A stretch of DNA of 64,000 bases from Symbiodinium natans (lineage: Eukaryota; Sar; Dinophyceae; Suessiales; Symbiodiniaceae). Below are positions 12,768 through 23,814 of this stretch, piece after piece. The stretch spans positions 1 to 64,000 of the forward strand of contig CAJNDS010000432.1 of NCBI GenBank assembly GCA_905221605.1. Reading direction: 5' to 3'. Under the pieces are notes generated by a model. That model saw only the letters and a program-made list of their open reading frames with translations, was not told where the DNA came from and ran no database searches. The translations under genes and the position numbers were made by a program. The stretch's first letter is position 1. The number at the start of each line of letters is the position of its first letter.

Positions 12768-15698
12768 ATGCGCCGGACACTTACTGCGTTCCCATGGACC
12801 AAGTGCAACCACATCGGCTGGTTCTTCCTAGGCCTTTTCTTGGCCTGGGTCATCCACAGGGCGCTGCATGCAAACTCATGCGGCCATGGCAGGCATGCCT
12901 GCCTTCCATATGACCAAGCGCGAGAGAAAGCTTGCACAACGGCTGTGAATGATGTGAATGAATCAAGTCATCACTCGAGCAGTTCGCCGCCTGTAAACGG
13001 AGCCGGCGGAGCTGGTGGAGCTGGTGGGCTCATTGTGGCGCTAGGTGCGATTGTGGGAGCTTTGGTCGGCTTTTTGTGTGTTGGTATTGTTGTTGTAGTA
13101 GCCATACACAAGCAGCAACTTGCGCAAAGCAGTGCGTACCGAAGATTGTTGAGAAGAGCCCTGCTGCATCAGATGCGTTGTCATGCGTCAATACCGGAAA
13201 ATCCGCGGAATTGGAAGTCTCAGCGTTGGCAGGCTCACACATGCAGCTGGAGAGATCTGAAAAGGATAGCTTGCTTGAGTCTCGACATGGTTAATATCAG
13301 CGGTGTTGGCCTCAGCCTTTACGTCAGCACGCTGACCCTTTTCCTGCTCACCGCGACTCTCTTCCGTATTGGGAACAATGCTTCGCTGACCATTTACCAG
13401 CTTGTTTGGGGGCAGTGGTGCCAAGACTCTCTTGTGCGTTCGGACGGTGCCGAGATTTGGAGGCAGCTGGCAGCCGAGCGTGCCATCATCCTCTTGCGGT
13501 TGTACATTGTCGTGATCCTACTCTACCTATATCATGTGTACAGACAAGGAAAGTTGCGAGACGCCTTTGATAAGACGCATGCGGAAATGTCTGATTACGC
13601 GTTCTTGGCCTCCGGCTTCCCACCCGGAGCAACGGACCTTGACATCACTTCCTACCTGCGCAGGGCCCTGTGCCGATCGCACCTGACAGACCTCAGCGGG
13701 TCGGAGTGGAAACCCGAGATTGTAGGAGTGTCAGTCGGATACGATTTTGCAGACCATGTGAACCTACTGCATAGTTTGGTTGACGAGCATCTGGTGGATG
13801 TCGCCTTCTCGTTGGAACAGCGAAATCGTTCAGATTCGGAAAGTGACAGCTCTTCAGCATCTGAGACCTTCCATGCACCCAGGTCCTATGCGAGTCAACG
13901 TGCTGCTGCGGCGAGTTGCGACGACGCTTGCGAGAATTCAGAGGAGGTGCTGCAGATACTACAGGAATTGCAAAACTCTGGGACGGTTATTGTGATATGC
14001 CGTTGGCCGTGCGACTTTGCTGAGGCGCTAGAACATGTACAGCAACAGCTAGATGACAACCTGTGGGAAGGCATCCGAATTACAGCATCACCTATTCCAT
14101 GCGAGCCGCCCTCCATCAACTGGACGAATTTCTCGGTCGGCTTGTTTCAAAGCCAGTGGCAGCAACGATTGGGGCTCAGCTCCTCCAGGTGGTTGACATC
14201 ATGTAGCACAAGGCAACAGAGGCTCCTCCTGGCCAATGCAATGATCGTTGGAGCATTTCTGTCAATGCTGGGCTTCTACACATTCCTGTATCACCACGTG
14301 TATGCCAGCAGCGGCTATCCCGAGCAATTGCTTGTCTATGTGGTAACATTAAGCTGCGCTTTGGGAAACGTGTTGCTGAATCAGCTCGTCTGGTTTGCCT
14401 CGCAGCAAGTTGGGTTCAGACTCAAGTCCAGTTGTGATTCCTTTGTCCTCTTATGGTACACGATAGTGGTGCTCACGAATATGTGCTTCAACTTCTTTGT
14501 CATCTGCTTGTCAGCGGGCCCTCGGCCTGAAGACGAATTTCTAGCGTTGGAGTACGAGGAACGACTGGCATACCGCTTGGTGTCATTCCTAAGAGGCTCA
14601 CTTCTTTCCTATGCTGTTTGGCCACTGTTCTACCCGTTTTCATGGATGCTGGGCATGCTTCAGCTGCTCTACTTCCACTGGTTCCGGGATCGGTTGGCTC
14701 TAACAGACGACAGGTGCAAGTGGAAAGCAGCACATGCTATGGAGCCACCTGAGTGGTACATGCAATATGACTATGCGGGCCTGACCGTGCTGAAAACTAC
14801 ATCTTTCATGTGCCTTTTTGTCTTTGGAGATGATGTTCGCAAGCTGTTTACGTTCGACATTTTTTGGGTTTGTTGCACCTACTTCCTGAACAAGTACATC
14901 TACTTAGTACTCAGCAAGGAAACATACTACACCAATCGCAGGCTTGACACGACGGCCCTGAAGTCGTCGTCTATGGCCCTTGGCGTTCTTGCAGGCTGTG
15001 TTTGTCACTGGGGCCACCGTGCTGGCAACACAGTTCCCTTTACAATCTCTGTGGTCCTCTTCTCATGCTTCTACCTTTGGGCCTTTGATTTCACTCTCAA
15101 TTCAGCGCAGGACCGAAGAAGTCAGTCAGAAAGGGTGTGGTATGACCTGCTGCCATATGAGGATCTTCAGCGGCTATACCCTTTCAATTGGTGGAATGTG
15201 AACCCTGCTCACATGATGCGCCTGTTGCACTTGACCCCGCAACATTTGCACCAGAACTTGCCACTGCACCAGCATGTGGTCTGGCAGCACGGCAAAAGCT
15301 ACCTACAACCTGACTTGGTACTTGATTTTGTGCACACAGACGGCAGGGACAATGATTCGGACGCCGCGCCGGAGGAGCCGCCCTTTCCTTCCCCTCCCAC
15401 GACAACTTTTCCGAGCGAACTCCCACAGACTGCAGGAGCTGCACGAAGCACTTTACCAACCGCCCTTTCCACACCTGCAGGCGCCGGCCCTTCCCAGAGG
15501 CAAGAACCGAGACGGTGCCTCGACACGAATGGTACAGCTTTGTTTCGATTCGTTGTTTTTTTGGTTTTTTGTTTTTGTAATTGTTGCTCTGGAAACTTCA
15601 CCGAGGCTTACCCGGTCAGTCTAACAGCCTCCTGGGGAGCCCGTGTGACTTCAGGACTGTGCCCGAGTCCGAAACTTGAACGCACGAGGCCACGGTGA
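12768..15698 (+). CDS. Polytopic membrane protein resembling OSCA/TMEM63 mechanosensitive channels
   Basis: One uninterrupted 976-codon frame. Hydrophobic segments lie near residues 17-33, 87-113, 178-199, 238-257, 487-508, 520-545, 558-582, 605-637, 675-687, 697-715 and 735-775. Between the fourth and fifth is a ~225-residue hydrophilic loop with an FPPGATDLDI motif, a Ser/Asp/Glu-rich patch (354-366) and EPPSINWTNFSVGLF. The last resembles the EP..I.W.NL motif that precedes the pore helices in OSCA/TMEM63 (DUF221) proteins. The MQYDYAGLTVL...KYIYLVLSKETYY region also fits that family. Known members conduct cations on membrane tension; the role here is inferred. The Pro-rich tail (about 860 onward) ends in a Cys/Phe-rich stretch that may be read-through of a terminal intron. 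Gly-rich GAGGAGGAGG precedes the second segment. Confidence 0.55.
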   Translation: MRRTLTAFPWTKCNHIGWFFLGLFLAWVIHRALHANSCGHGRHACLPYDQAREKACTTAVNDVNESSHHSSSSPPVNGAGGAGGAGGLIVALGAIVGALVGFLCVGIVVVVAIHKQQLAQSSAYRRLLRRALLHQMRCHASIPENPRNWKSQRWQAHTCSWRDLKRIACLSLDMVNISGVGLSLYVSTLTLFLLTATLFRIGNNASLTIYQLVWGQWCQDSLVRSDGAEIWRQLAAERAIILLRLYIVVILLYLYHVYRQGKLRDAFDKTHAEMSDYAFLASGFPPGATDLDITSYLRRALCRSHLTDLSGSEWKPEIVGVSVGYDFADHVNLLHSLVDEHLVDVAFSLEQRNRSDSESDSSSASETFHAPRSYASQRAAAASCDDACENSEEVLQILQELQNSGTVIVICRWPCDFAEALEHVQQQLDDNLWEGIRITASPIPCEPPSINWTNFSVGLFQSQWQQRLGLSSSRWLTSCSTRQQRLLLANAMIVGAFLSMLGFYTFLYHHVYASSGYPEQLLVYVVTLSCALGNVLLNQLVWFASQQVGFRLKSSCDSFVLLWYTIVVLTNMCFNFFVICLSAGPRPEDEFLALEYEERLAYRLVSFLRGSLLSYAVWPLFYPFSWMLGMLQLLYFHWFRDRLALTDDRCKWKAAHAMEPPEWYMQYDYAGLTVLKTTSFMCLFVFGDDVRKLFTFDIFWVCCTYFLNKYIYLVLSKETYYTNRRLDTTALKSSSMALGVLAGCVCHWGHRAGNTVPFTISVVLFSCFYLWAFDFTLNSAQDRRSQSERVWYDLLPYEDLQRLYPFNWWNVNPAHMMRLLHLTPQHLHQNLPLHQHVVWQHGKSYLQPDLVLDFVHTDGRDNDSDAAPEEPPFPSPPTTTFPSELPQTAGAARSTLPTALSTPAGAGPSQRQEPRRCLDTNGTALFRFVVFLVFCFCNCCSGNFTEAYPVSLTASWGARVTSGLCPSPKLERTRPR

Positions 15699-16407
15699 GA
15701 ACTCGGCACTGAGTCCATGCAGTCTCGTGGTGACGCCCAGACGCCTTCGAAACTTTGGATCAAGATCGTGCCCTCGTTGTGAGAACTCCAGTCTACTCCA
15801 TCTGATATGATACTCGAGTCCCTCGACCAGGCGCTGCTTTGAGACAGGACGACGGCATGCTCGATGAGGAGCTCTGCTTTGCCGCAGCAGAAGATGGCTT
15901 CTGATATGAACAAGGTTGTCTGAATGGCAGCAGCTTTTGTGTCTGTGTGGCTGTGCTTGTAGTGCTTCGCTTCACTGTCGTCTTGGCAGCAATATCGAAA
16001 CTGCGCGCAAGCAAAGCAGTGTGAATCATCAGAGCTATCAGCCGAGCTGACTTGGAGCATGCATACTTTGAACTTCAGGGGCATAGCCAAGCTTAGCAGT
16101 TAGTTGCCGTTCGTGTGAAGCCTCAGTCGTGATATCTGTGCTTCGGACAGCCTGGGCTCACAGGGCACATCCCCCACGCTCGACTGCACCGCGGTTGTTC
16201 ATTCGCATCAGCATCTGGCTGCGTCTGGCTGGCTTTGGGATGAAAGTCAGAAAGAAATGTCTCTGTCAGAGCCTGGCAGCTCGCAGCAATGCAGATGTGC
16301 GCTGGTGAAGGGTTGCGACCTATGGACAGGTGACCTCCCAAGTGTATATATCCATGGTGCCCACTGCATGACGGGCATGGAGTGTCTTGCTGTGCGTGGC
16401 ATCCAGC
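15699..16407. other. Intergenic, presumed upstream region of the peptidase gene
   Basis: No exon, repeat or regulatory motif recognised. A 160-codon minus-strand frame (15608-16090) lacks any family signature. Confidence 0.4.
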
Positions 16408-19400
16408 ATGCCTGATATCCGGAAGCCGCAATGCGACACCCGAACATACAGTGCCTTTCAGCTTCCAAACGGACTACGCGCTATTGTTGCAAGTGATCCA
16501 GATAAATCTGTCGCTGCCGCAGCGGCCTTGTGCGTACTCGCCGGAAGCATCCACGAGCCCAAAGAGATACCTGGCAGGGGCCTCAGAGACAAGAAGCTTC
16601 AGTCGTTGCCCGGCGTCTCTTCCAGTTTCTTGCTCTTCAGCAGCGCAGCCTTTGCGGAGGGCGAGCAAGAGGCATGCAGAGAGGCAGAGAGAGAGTGAGC
16701 GAGACAGAGAGAGAGAGAGAGAGTCGTACAGTAGCCGCATAGAGGAGCACATTTTTCCGGTTCCAGCAAAAACAACCTGGATCCTTATTAAGAAAAAGGT
16801 TAATCAGGGCCCTTTTTCAGAGGCCTGGGGCGCGAAAGTAAGAGAGTGAAGTGCGAGCAGACGAAGTCTGAACGAGAGCTCGTTGACGCGACAAGCACAG
16901 AAACCCAAAAAAGAGAAGATCACACATACATACATACGTACATGCATGCATGCATGCATGCATGCATGCATGTATGCATACATATATACACACATGCACA
17001 CATACACACCTACACACATACATACACACACACATACACGCACATACATACATACATACATACATACATACATACATACATACATACATACATACATCTA
17101 TACATCTATACATACATACATCTTTACATACATACATAAATTCTATATATATATATATATATACATACATAGATGTATGAATCCCATGTGCAGGGCCAGA
17201 GGCATGCAGCGCAAGGACGGAGGGACAGTTTAGCAAGCAATCATGTTCTATTCGGGATATGGGTTAGCACAGCCAAGACAGACTATCACCGATATACAGG
17301 GGCATGGACGCGCCGGGGGTAGGACACCCGCCGAGTCTTGTATGAACGACAAGGAGAGAAAGACAGAGAGTTTCAGGTTTTTGTCGTACTGCAAGGGACC
17401 TCTGAGTTGCCTAGTGCTGATGGATGGACTGCAACAGGGCCCTGCGCATCCAGTTGCGCGCATCCCGTTGAGTTTTTTCTCGAGGGCGCGCATTAGGCAC
17501 GGTGCATGCTTTCGGTCCCCCCAATGCCCGGCAGAATCAGAAGAACAAGAGGAGAGCTAGGGGTTCAGGCTCCAGGTGCTGGCGTCGTTTCACTGCCAAG
17601 GAGGCTAGACAAGCGACGGGGGGTAGGGGTTGATGCACTGCAGATATCTCCCCCCCAAAGAAATAGCAATCACAAAATGCGAAAGCTTCAGAAGAGAGCG
17701 AGGGTCAGGAAAGGACATTCATCCAGGATACTCCAGGCATGCAGGGCGCATGGAGCGAGTGGCAACCCTACCTACCAAAGAAGAGACGTAGCAAGGAGGG
17801 CCCCACGATTGCATTGCCAGATTCGCATGAGGCCTAGCACACCTCTGCGAGCACATGGTGTTACATGGTACTCTCCAGCCATGGGGTACCACTTTCTCCG
17901 AATACATCAAAGCACACGCAGGCCAACACAATGCGGTGACGACGATGCTGCAAACTTGCTTCGCTTTCGAGATTCAGTCTGACAAGTTGGATGGTGCTCT
18001 GCGACTGTTCTGTCGCTTCTTTGTTTCACCCAAATTCTGCAGATCCCATCAGCAGCAGGAGTTGCGGGCTATTGACTCGGAGCACAGCATGAATGCCCAG
18101 AGTGACTTTCGTCGGCAGTGGGCAGTTTTGTTGCAAGATGCGAATCCTCGGCATCAGTATCATTGGGCCTCGGGCTGCAGCAAATCTTTGTTGCAGGGAG
18201 CGCAGGCTGCAAACTGCGATCTTCATGATGCCATGGAAAAATTTCACGAGTCCACTTACAAGGCCGGCCGCATGACTTTGGCAGTGGTGGGCCCCCAGAC
18301 GGTTTTGCAGCTTGAAGCTTTGGTACGAGCTTGTTTTGCCGCTGTCCCCTCGGGTTCCTCGGGGTCTCAGTCTCGGATACCATCCAATGTGCTTATCGGC
18401 GACTACGTGAGTGGCTGCGAGCCCGCATTCTTACCAGAGGACTTCTGTGCCTTGGACTGTTCAGAAGCTATCTCTCTCCTCATCACGCATCTTTTGGTAA
18501 GGTTGTCATTCCTTTGTTGAGTCTTTGTCGTTTGTCAGTGCTACGAGGTGGCCAAGTATTTATCACGCCATTGAAGGACCTGCACCAGTTGAAGTTGTCT
18601 TGGGGTCTGCCGTGGCAGATTGCCCGGTGGAAGACCAAGCCAAGTGCCTATGCAAGCTACTTGCTTGGACAGGAAGGACCTGGCAGCCTCTTGTCCGCCC
18701 TAAAGGCACGGAACTTGGCTCAGCACCTGTCGGTTGCATGCTATGACTACCATGGTGTAGCATCCACGCTGGAGTTGTCCCTGGACTTGGTCAATGCCTA
18801 CGAGCAGACAATTCTGGAAGCGGGTGAACTCGCATTTGCGTTCATATCTATGCTTCGCTCGTCAGGTGTGCAGACATGGGTGTTGGAGGAGTACAGGCAC
18901 TTGCAGCAGTTGAACTACAATTTCCAGTTTGACACCTCAACCTACAGCCTCGTGCAGGAAAAGATCCCGGAGTAGAGACATGAATGCCTGATCATTCGCA
19001 CATGTGTCCCACAACTTCACTGGTGATTATGAATTAAGAAAGCCCTGTGAGGACCTGGCCTGCAATCTCCACTACTACCCGGTTGAAGAAGTCTTGGGAG
19101 CTGACAGTCTGCTATACGACCAGGACGCAGAAGCGTCAATGGGCATTCTGAGCCACATGACGGTCGACAATGCCCGCCTTTCTCTATTGTCCAAAACCCT
19201 TGAGTCTCTTTGTTCCTCTCAAGAGCCCTGGTATGAGGCCCGGTTCATGAAGCTTCAGAGCATCAACGCGTCCTGGAAGGCCAAGTGGCAAGGCGTCGAG
19301 TCGGGTTTGTGGCAGCCGGTTGCGCAGCAAGCGGGCCTTTGCCTTCCGCATCGCAACAGCTTCCTGCCGGTCGATTTCGAGCTACGTCCAGTTCCACCCA

Positions 19401-21600
19401 GAACTACGGCTCATGAGATCGAAGTGCCGCAAGACTGGTGCCGGGCATGGCTACGTTCAACAACTGCAAACCAACAACCCAAGGTAGCAGCCACCTTCTG
19501 TTTGCGTTCGTTTCAGCTTTCCACAAGTACTGACATTGCTTTGGCGCATATTTTCTGCAAGTGTGTGGAGCAGTCGTTCAGAGCAGAAGCCTTCGAGGCC
19601 AGAATGGCAGGTGCCATGTTCAAGCTTGACGTGGTAGACAGCTGCTTTTTGTTACAATTCCTCGGATTCCGAGACAAGATGGCGCTGTTGGCAAGGGCGG
19701 CAGCCAGCTCGCTCTTCACCATGAGCCAGATATTGCCAGAAACGTTTCTGCAAGCCAAGGCACAGCAGGAGCTCAAGAACGCAGCTCTCACACGGTTCAT
19801 ACCATCAAATACCATACTAGCCAGACATGCTTCTGGCAGTTGCCAATGCCTATAGGGCCTAGGGCCTAGCTGGGTGCCTGCTTTCTTGTTTCGGTTGCCC
19901 AGCGGGTTTAGAGTTTAGGGCTAGGGTTTAGGGCTCGCAATTCTCTTGCCGTGAACAGCGCTTGATTTTCAGCTGCTTTCCACCGTAAGTTGCAACAGTT
20001 CGGGGTCTCGAAGGCTTCGGGGCAGATTGGTCCGTACCAGTTCCCGGGCACATGGACCGGAACCTCTGAGTTTCGCAAGATTTATGCAGACTCAAGACAG
20101 GAGCGGGCCTTCAAGAATGCAGCCAGTGGCCAGGCGTACAGTCAGGCGGGAGTGCATGACACATCCTGACACCTTGCAGGGCAGGAAATCAAAGCATTCA
20201 AAGGCGTCTGTTTTGACAAAACATGTAGAAGCACTTAGAGTCTTCGAGGCCCTAGCAGCGCTGGAAGACCTACTCTTGCAGCGTCCATCAGCTGCCGACA
20301 TGGCGAAGGCATGTCCTTTACCATGCATCGTGTGTTTGTTGCCATCTTCCTCCCTGTTGCCAGCTTTTTTTCGCCCTTTTACTTGAAGGCAGCCCAGCAG
20401 CTCCACGCAGCAAAAGCCTGCCAGCTTCCACTGAAGTTCTTCGGACCCGGGTCTTGCCTGCTCGAAGCCCTGATCATCGGCAATGTGAACAAGGCGCTTC
20501 TCGAAGTGTTTGCGCAAGAGACCTCCGTTGCCACAATTCAGAGACTTCGGAGGCAATTGCGGGGGCCCGATGTGTAGATTGACAAATTTGATAGGGGAGT
20601 GCTTCGCTTCAACCCTCATGAAATCCTCATGTGTCCGGATGCTCGCCATGTCGAATGATTGGACATGATTGGGCATATGATTGGGGCAATTCGAAGGGAT
20701 TTTTGTCGCTGCGGAGGCCGATGCCAAACAGCTGCTCGAGGCTGTGACAGATCCCCTCGCAGAGCTGCGGGCGGGTGCCGGCCAGGTTGAGGCTGCGCCG
20801 GTTGCGGTCGTGCCGGTTGCGGCGGTTGCGCCGGTTGCAGAGGTGGAGGTACCTGCAAAGGTGGAGCTTTTGGTACCACGGTCGCTCGGAAGAACCATCT
20901 TGAAGCTCGACGGCCAAGCTGCCGAGGATGCCAACAACTGTGCAGTGGAATGCCTCTGTAACATTGCGACCGCTACGCCCGAGCATGAAGCACTTGCATC
21001 TGTTTTGGTCTCCATTTGGAAGCCATTGTTTTTCAACGAACTGCGAACCCAACAGCAACTGGGCTATGTCGTCTCATGCTTTATGCGAATCCGTGTGACG
21101 CACATCTCTTTGGTCTTCCTGGTGCAGACGGAGAGGATGCCAGAAATTGCCCTCAAGAGCATTGACAAGTTCTTCGTTGAAAAGGCCTTCACGCACATCC
21201 TCTGCGTGGTCACGGAGCGCCAGACACGCCCTCAGCTTGCATGCCTGCTATTGCTTGCTATCCTTTGGAAGGGCATTTTTTTGTGCTCTTGTCTTCATTG
21301 TCTTCTCTCACTCTGAGGTTCCGGGAGCAGTGCGAGGGCATTGCTCGTCAGTTGGAGGAAGCTCCTCGTAACCTGTGGGAGGCGATGAGCCGTGACTGGC
21401 TCCCCATTGAAGAACGGACCTTCTCCTTTGATGCCTGTGCACGACAGGCAGACCGGGGAAGTCCATGGCAGCTTTCTAGAGATTTCTCACGTGAAGTCGA
21501 GACGATTGCTGCGGCAGCTGCGCAGGTGGCGATGTTGCGCTCATGCACCCTCAACCAGCTGAGGGCCTTTGTGAAGGAGAAGGCCCGAGCCGACCGCTAG
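16408..21600 (+). CDS. M16 zinc metallopeptidase, insulysin (insulin-degrading enzyme)-like
   Basis: Exons fixed by frame: 16408-16573; 17832-18446; 18548-about 18970; about 19045-19800; part of an exon ending 20308; 20389-20493; 20717-21216; 21318-21600. The zinc site is HLCEH (17840-17854), formed just after intron 1 removal, with the third ligand Glu in QELRAIDSEH. The central domain has QEGPGSLLSALK and HYYPVEEVL, and the C-terminal half has NELRTQQQLGYVV, the conserved R/Y substrate-binding motif. Order and spacing match insulysin, which degrades short peptides in a closed chamber. Introns 16574-17831, 20309-20388, 20494-20716 and 21217-21317 start GC; 18447-18547 starts GT. Exon 7 opens with an unusual Ala/Val/Pro-rich linker (20760-20870). 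The join between exons 4 and 5 is unresolved. A frame running to 21902 might add a C-terminal exon. The start could lie further upstream. Confidence 0.88.
16681..17165. repeat. Microsatellite cluster inside intron 1 of the M16 gene
   Basis: A (GA)n run at about 16681-16723 is followed by (CATG)n near 16940-16975, long (ACAT)n between about 16980 and 17130, and (TA)n at 17143-17162. All lie within the 1258-nt GC-AG first intron. Simple-sequence frames on both strands here (Tyr-His-Thr and Cys-Met-Tyr-Val runs) are artefacts of the repeat. Confidence 0.95.
19906..19934. repeat. Short interstitial telomere-like tract (TTTAGGG-type)
   Basis: Imperfect GGTTTAG/TTTAGGG copies occur in the intron region following exon 4 of the M16 gene. 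TTTAGGG is the plant and dinoflagellate telomere unit. Only about three to four degenerate copies are present, so this is a relic or coincidence, not a telomere. Confidence 0.6.
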
Positions 21601-22409
21601 TAATGCTAAAGTATGTTGCTTCGGCAGGCATGTCCACTCGATGGCATGGGCAGGTCCAGCCGTCACCTCGTCTGGCGGTTCTCTTGCGAAGCCCGAAGCT
21701 CGCATGGCAGCGAGCCGACCATGATTGGGGCACTGCCAGGATTCTCACAAAGTGGGGGCTGGCGAGCTTCCAGGCAGGGCTGGAACCCAGCTTTGGAAAC
21801 AAGCTGTTCGGTAAAGTCCAAGAAGAAGTACGCCCTTCTGAAGGGAAGGCTCCGACAGGTATCCCAGCAATCGATGAAGATGAGGAATGCAAAGTGCAGT
21901 GACCGACAAGTCGCGAAGAAAACATCTCTCAAGACCTTCTCTAGGCCCTCTCTCAACCTCCCCCAGCTTTCATTCAAGAGAGCGACCTTGGGCCTTTAGA
22001 GTGCTGCTTAATTTCTTGCTGCTTGGTGAAGTTCCACCCTTCAGCCGCTTTGGCCAGCATGCCTTGCTTCCACATGCAGAAAATGTGTGACATGAGCACC
22101 ATCTTTGCAATCTGCCCCGAGCACCACAGTCAAAGAAGTCTACTGGTAGAGCAGCAGAGCACCCTCGAATCCTTGTGGCGCTGACGGCGATGTTCCTCTC
22201 ACGGCTTGAGCGGCAGGCACATACTGCGCACGCCCAGCCATTGCGGATTAGGCTTTCATGACCGCTTGAGGCGCTGGCCGGCTTTGCCGTGTGTGCTCCG
22301 TTCTTAGAATCCTCTACCTTTTTTTAATACCGCTGCAGAGCAAAGGTTGTCTGACGAATCTGCCACTGCGCGGATCCGCAACCCGAGGTCGTGGTGACAG
22401 CTGTTCTCC
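21601..22409. other. Downstream region of the M16 gene; possible tail exon
   Basis: A + frame ending at 21902 (…IPAIDEDEECKVQ) is open through 21660-21902 and may be an extra C-terminal exon of the peptidase or noise. Nothing is recognised in 21903-22409. Confidence 0.3.
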
Positions 22410-23129
22410 ATGAGGTCCGTGTCTGAGAGATGGAAACACTGTGTGTGTGTGGGTGTGTTATGGATTAGCGTCTGCATTGTCTTTCGCTCTTTCGGGGGGA
22501 TCACCCTCGGAGTTGATGAGCTGTCTTGTTGTTGCAGCAGGTCATGCAGCTGCGGGCACGGCACCCAGACCATTCCTAGAAAGAGGTGCACGGGGTCTGC
22601 GCAAGGGTTGACCGAAGGATCTGGCAACAACGATCCAGACCCAATTGTTGGAGGACTCTTCTTCCGCATGCAAAGCAAACGAGCACCCTTGAGCACCCTT
22701 TCTGGCTGCCTTCACAAACAGGATCACTATTCCACACTCGGAGTGGCGGTTGATGCCAGTCAAGCCGAGATCACCACAGCTTTCCGTCGCGTCTTTGACC
22801 AAGCATCTAGACTCTAGACGACTTTGCGGGACATTGTCGGAAGCCCTGCCAGCCTCGTTCACTTACTCTCCAATACCCATGAGATCTTTGAGGCAACCAA
22901 CAAGCTAAGCTCGAAGCAGCAAGCCCTCGCCCCAGCTTATGCTGCAAACAGCAATCAGGGGTCATGTGATGGTGATGTGGGAGCCCAAAGCTCCGGAAGT
23001 TATTGCTGCACCCTTCTGCCTCAGGCTGACACCTTGCAAAGAAGTCGGGCAAAGCTCAATGCAGCTTACGACACCCTATCTGGGCTCGCATCGCGAGCTG
23101 CGTACGACAAGAGGAGGCGATGCTGGTAA
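22410..23129 (+). CDS. J-domain-like (DnaJ-type) protein, HPD motif altered
   Basis: The exon ending at 22790 encodes helix I/II of a J domain (DHYSTLGVAVDASQAEITTAFRR). Its domain part begins after an AG|G acceptor at 22722, or the frame may open from ATG 22410 with a hydrophobic N-terminus. The C-terminal exon (about 23045-23129) encodes helix III (AKLNAAYDTLSGLASRAAYDKRRRCW, then stop). Between them, about 22991-23026, a short candidate exon reads LRKLLLHPSAS, placing HPS where HPD is expected. J domains stimulate Hsp70 ATPase through HPD, so loss of Asp would suggest a J-like protein without that activity. The middle junctions do not fully resolve, and a pseudogene is possible. Confidence 0.55.
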
Positions 23130-23659
23130 TGTTGCATTCAGCGTGCTTCCCTGCCTCAATGTGTGGGAACTCCATCGTTCCAGGCAGCTTGTAATGCTAG
23201 CGAGCTTCATCTTGATCGCCACCTTTGACTGGTGCTTAGCCTTTTAGTGGCCACTACAAGTATGGAATGTTGAGGAGCTGCGATTTGGCGGAGGCTGTCA
23301 CCTCTTGAATGCTGACCTCAGGTGAGCGTGCCTGCAGTCGTGCTCCTTTACTTCTGCAGCAAGGTGTTGGTCACAAGCTGAGGTATCCGTATACGGCGAA
23401 ACATGTTGTGAGGCTACGTGAGGCTACAGGTTCCGTCCAGTCTGCTCTGAGACCGTGCGCTCTCGTCAAGATCTGGATCCTCAGAGCTTCACAGGTCAGG
23501 TCGGAAACCAAGAAGCCGTTCGCTTGAGCCTTCTGTTCTGATCCAATAATTCTGGGGCTTACGTGGGTTTGATCTTTGGTTACTGTAGCATATTGTGCTC
23601 CTTTTTGTCTAAGCATGGTCAGTTCCCCGATAGTGCGCGCCACTGCGGCCTGCGGGAAC

Positions 23660-23775
23660 ATAAGCCAGCCCCCCCCCCCCCCCCTCCCCCCCCCCCCTCT
23701 CTTGTTCAATGGCCCCCCCCCCCTCCCCCCCCCCCCCCCCCCCCCTCCCCACCCCCCCCCCCCCCCCCCCCCCTC

Positions 23776-23814
<39 letters not shown>

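Noticed and set aside
16804-17236. Tyr/His/Thr and Cys/Met/Tyr/Val-rich frames on both strands
   Set aside because: Translations of ACAT/CATG microsatellites lying inside the M16 intron.
20092-21036. 314-codon minus-strand frame
   Set aside because: Lies opposite M16 exons with clear homology; a shadow of the GC-rich coding strand.
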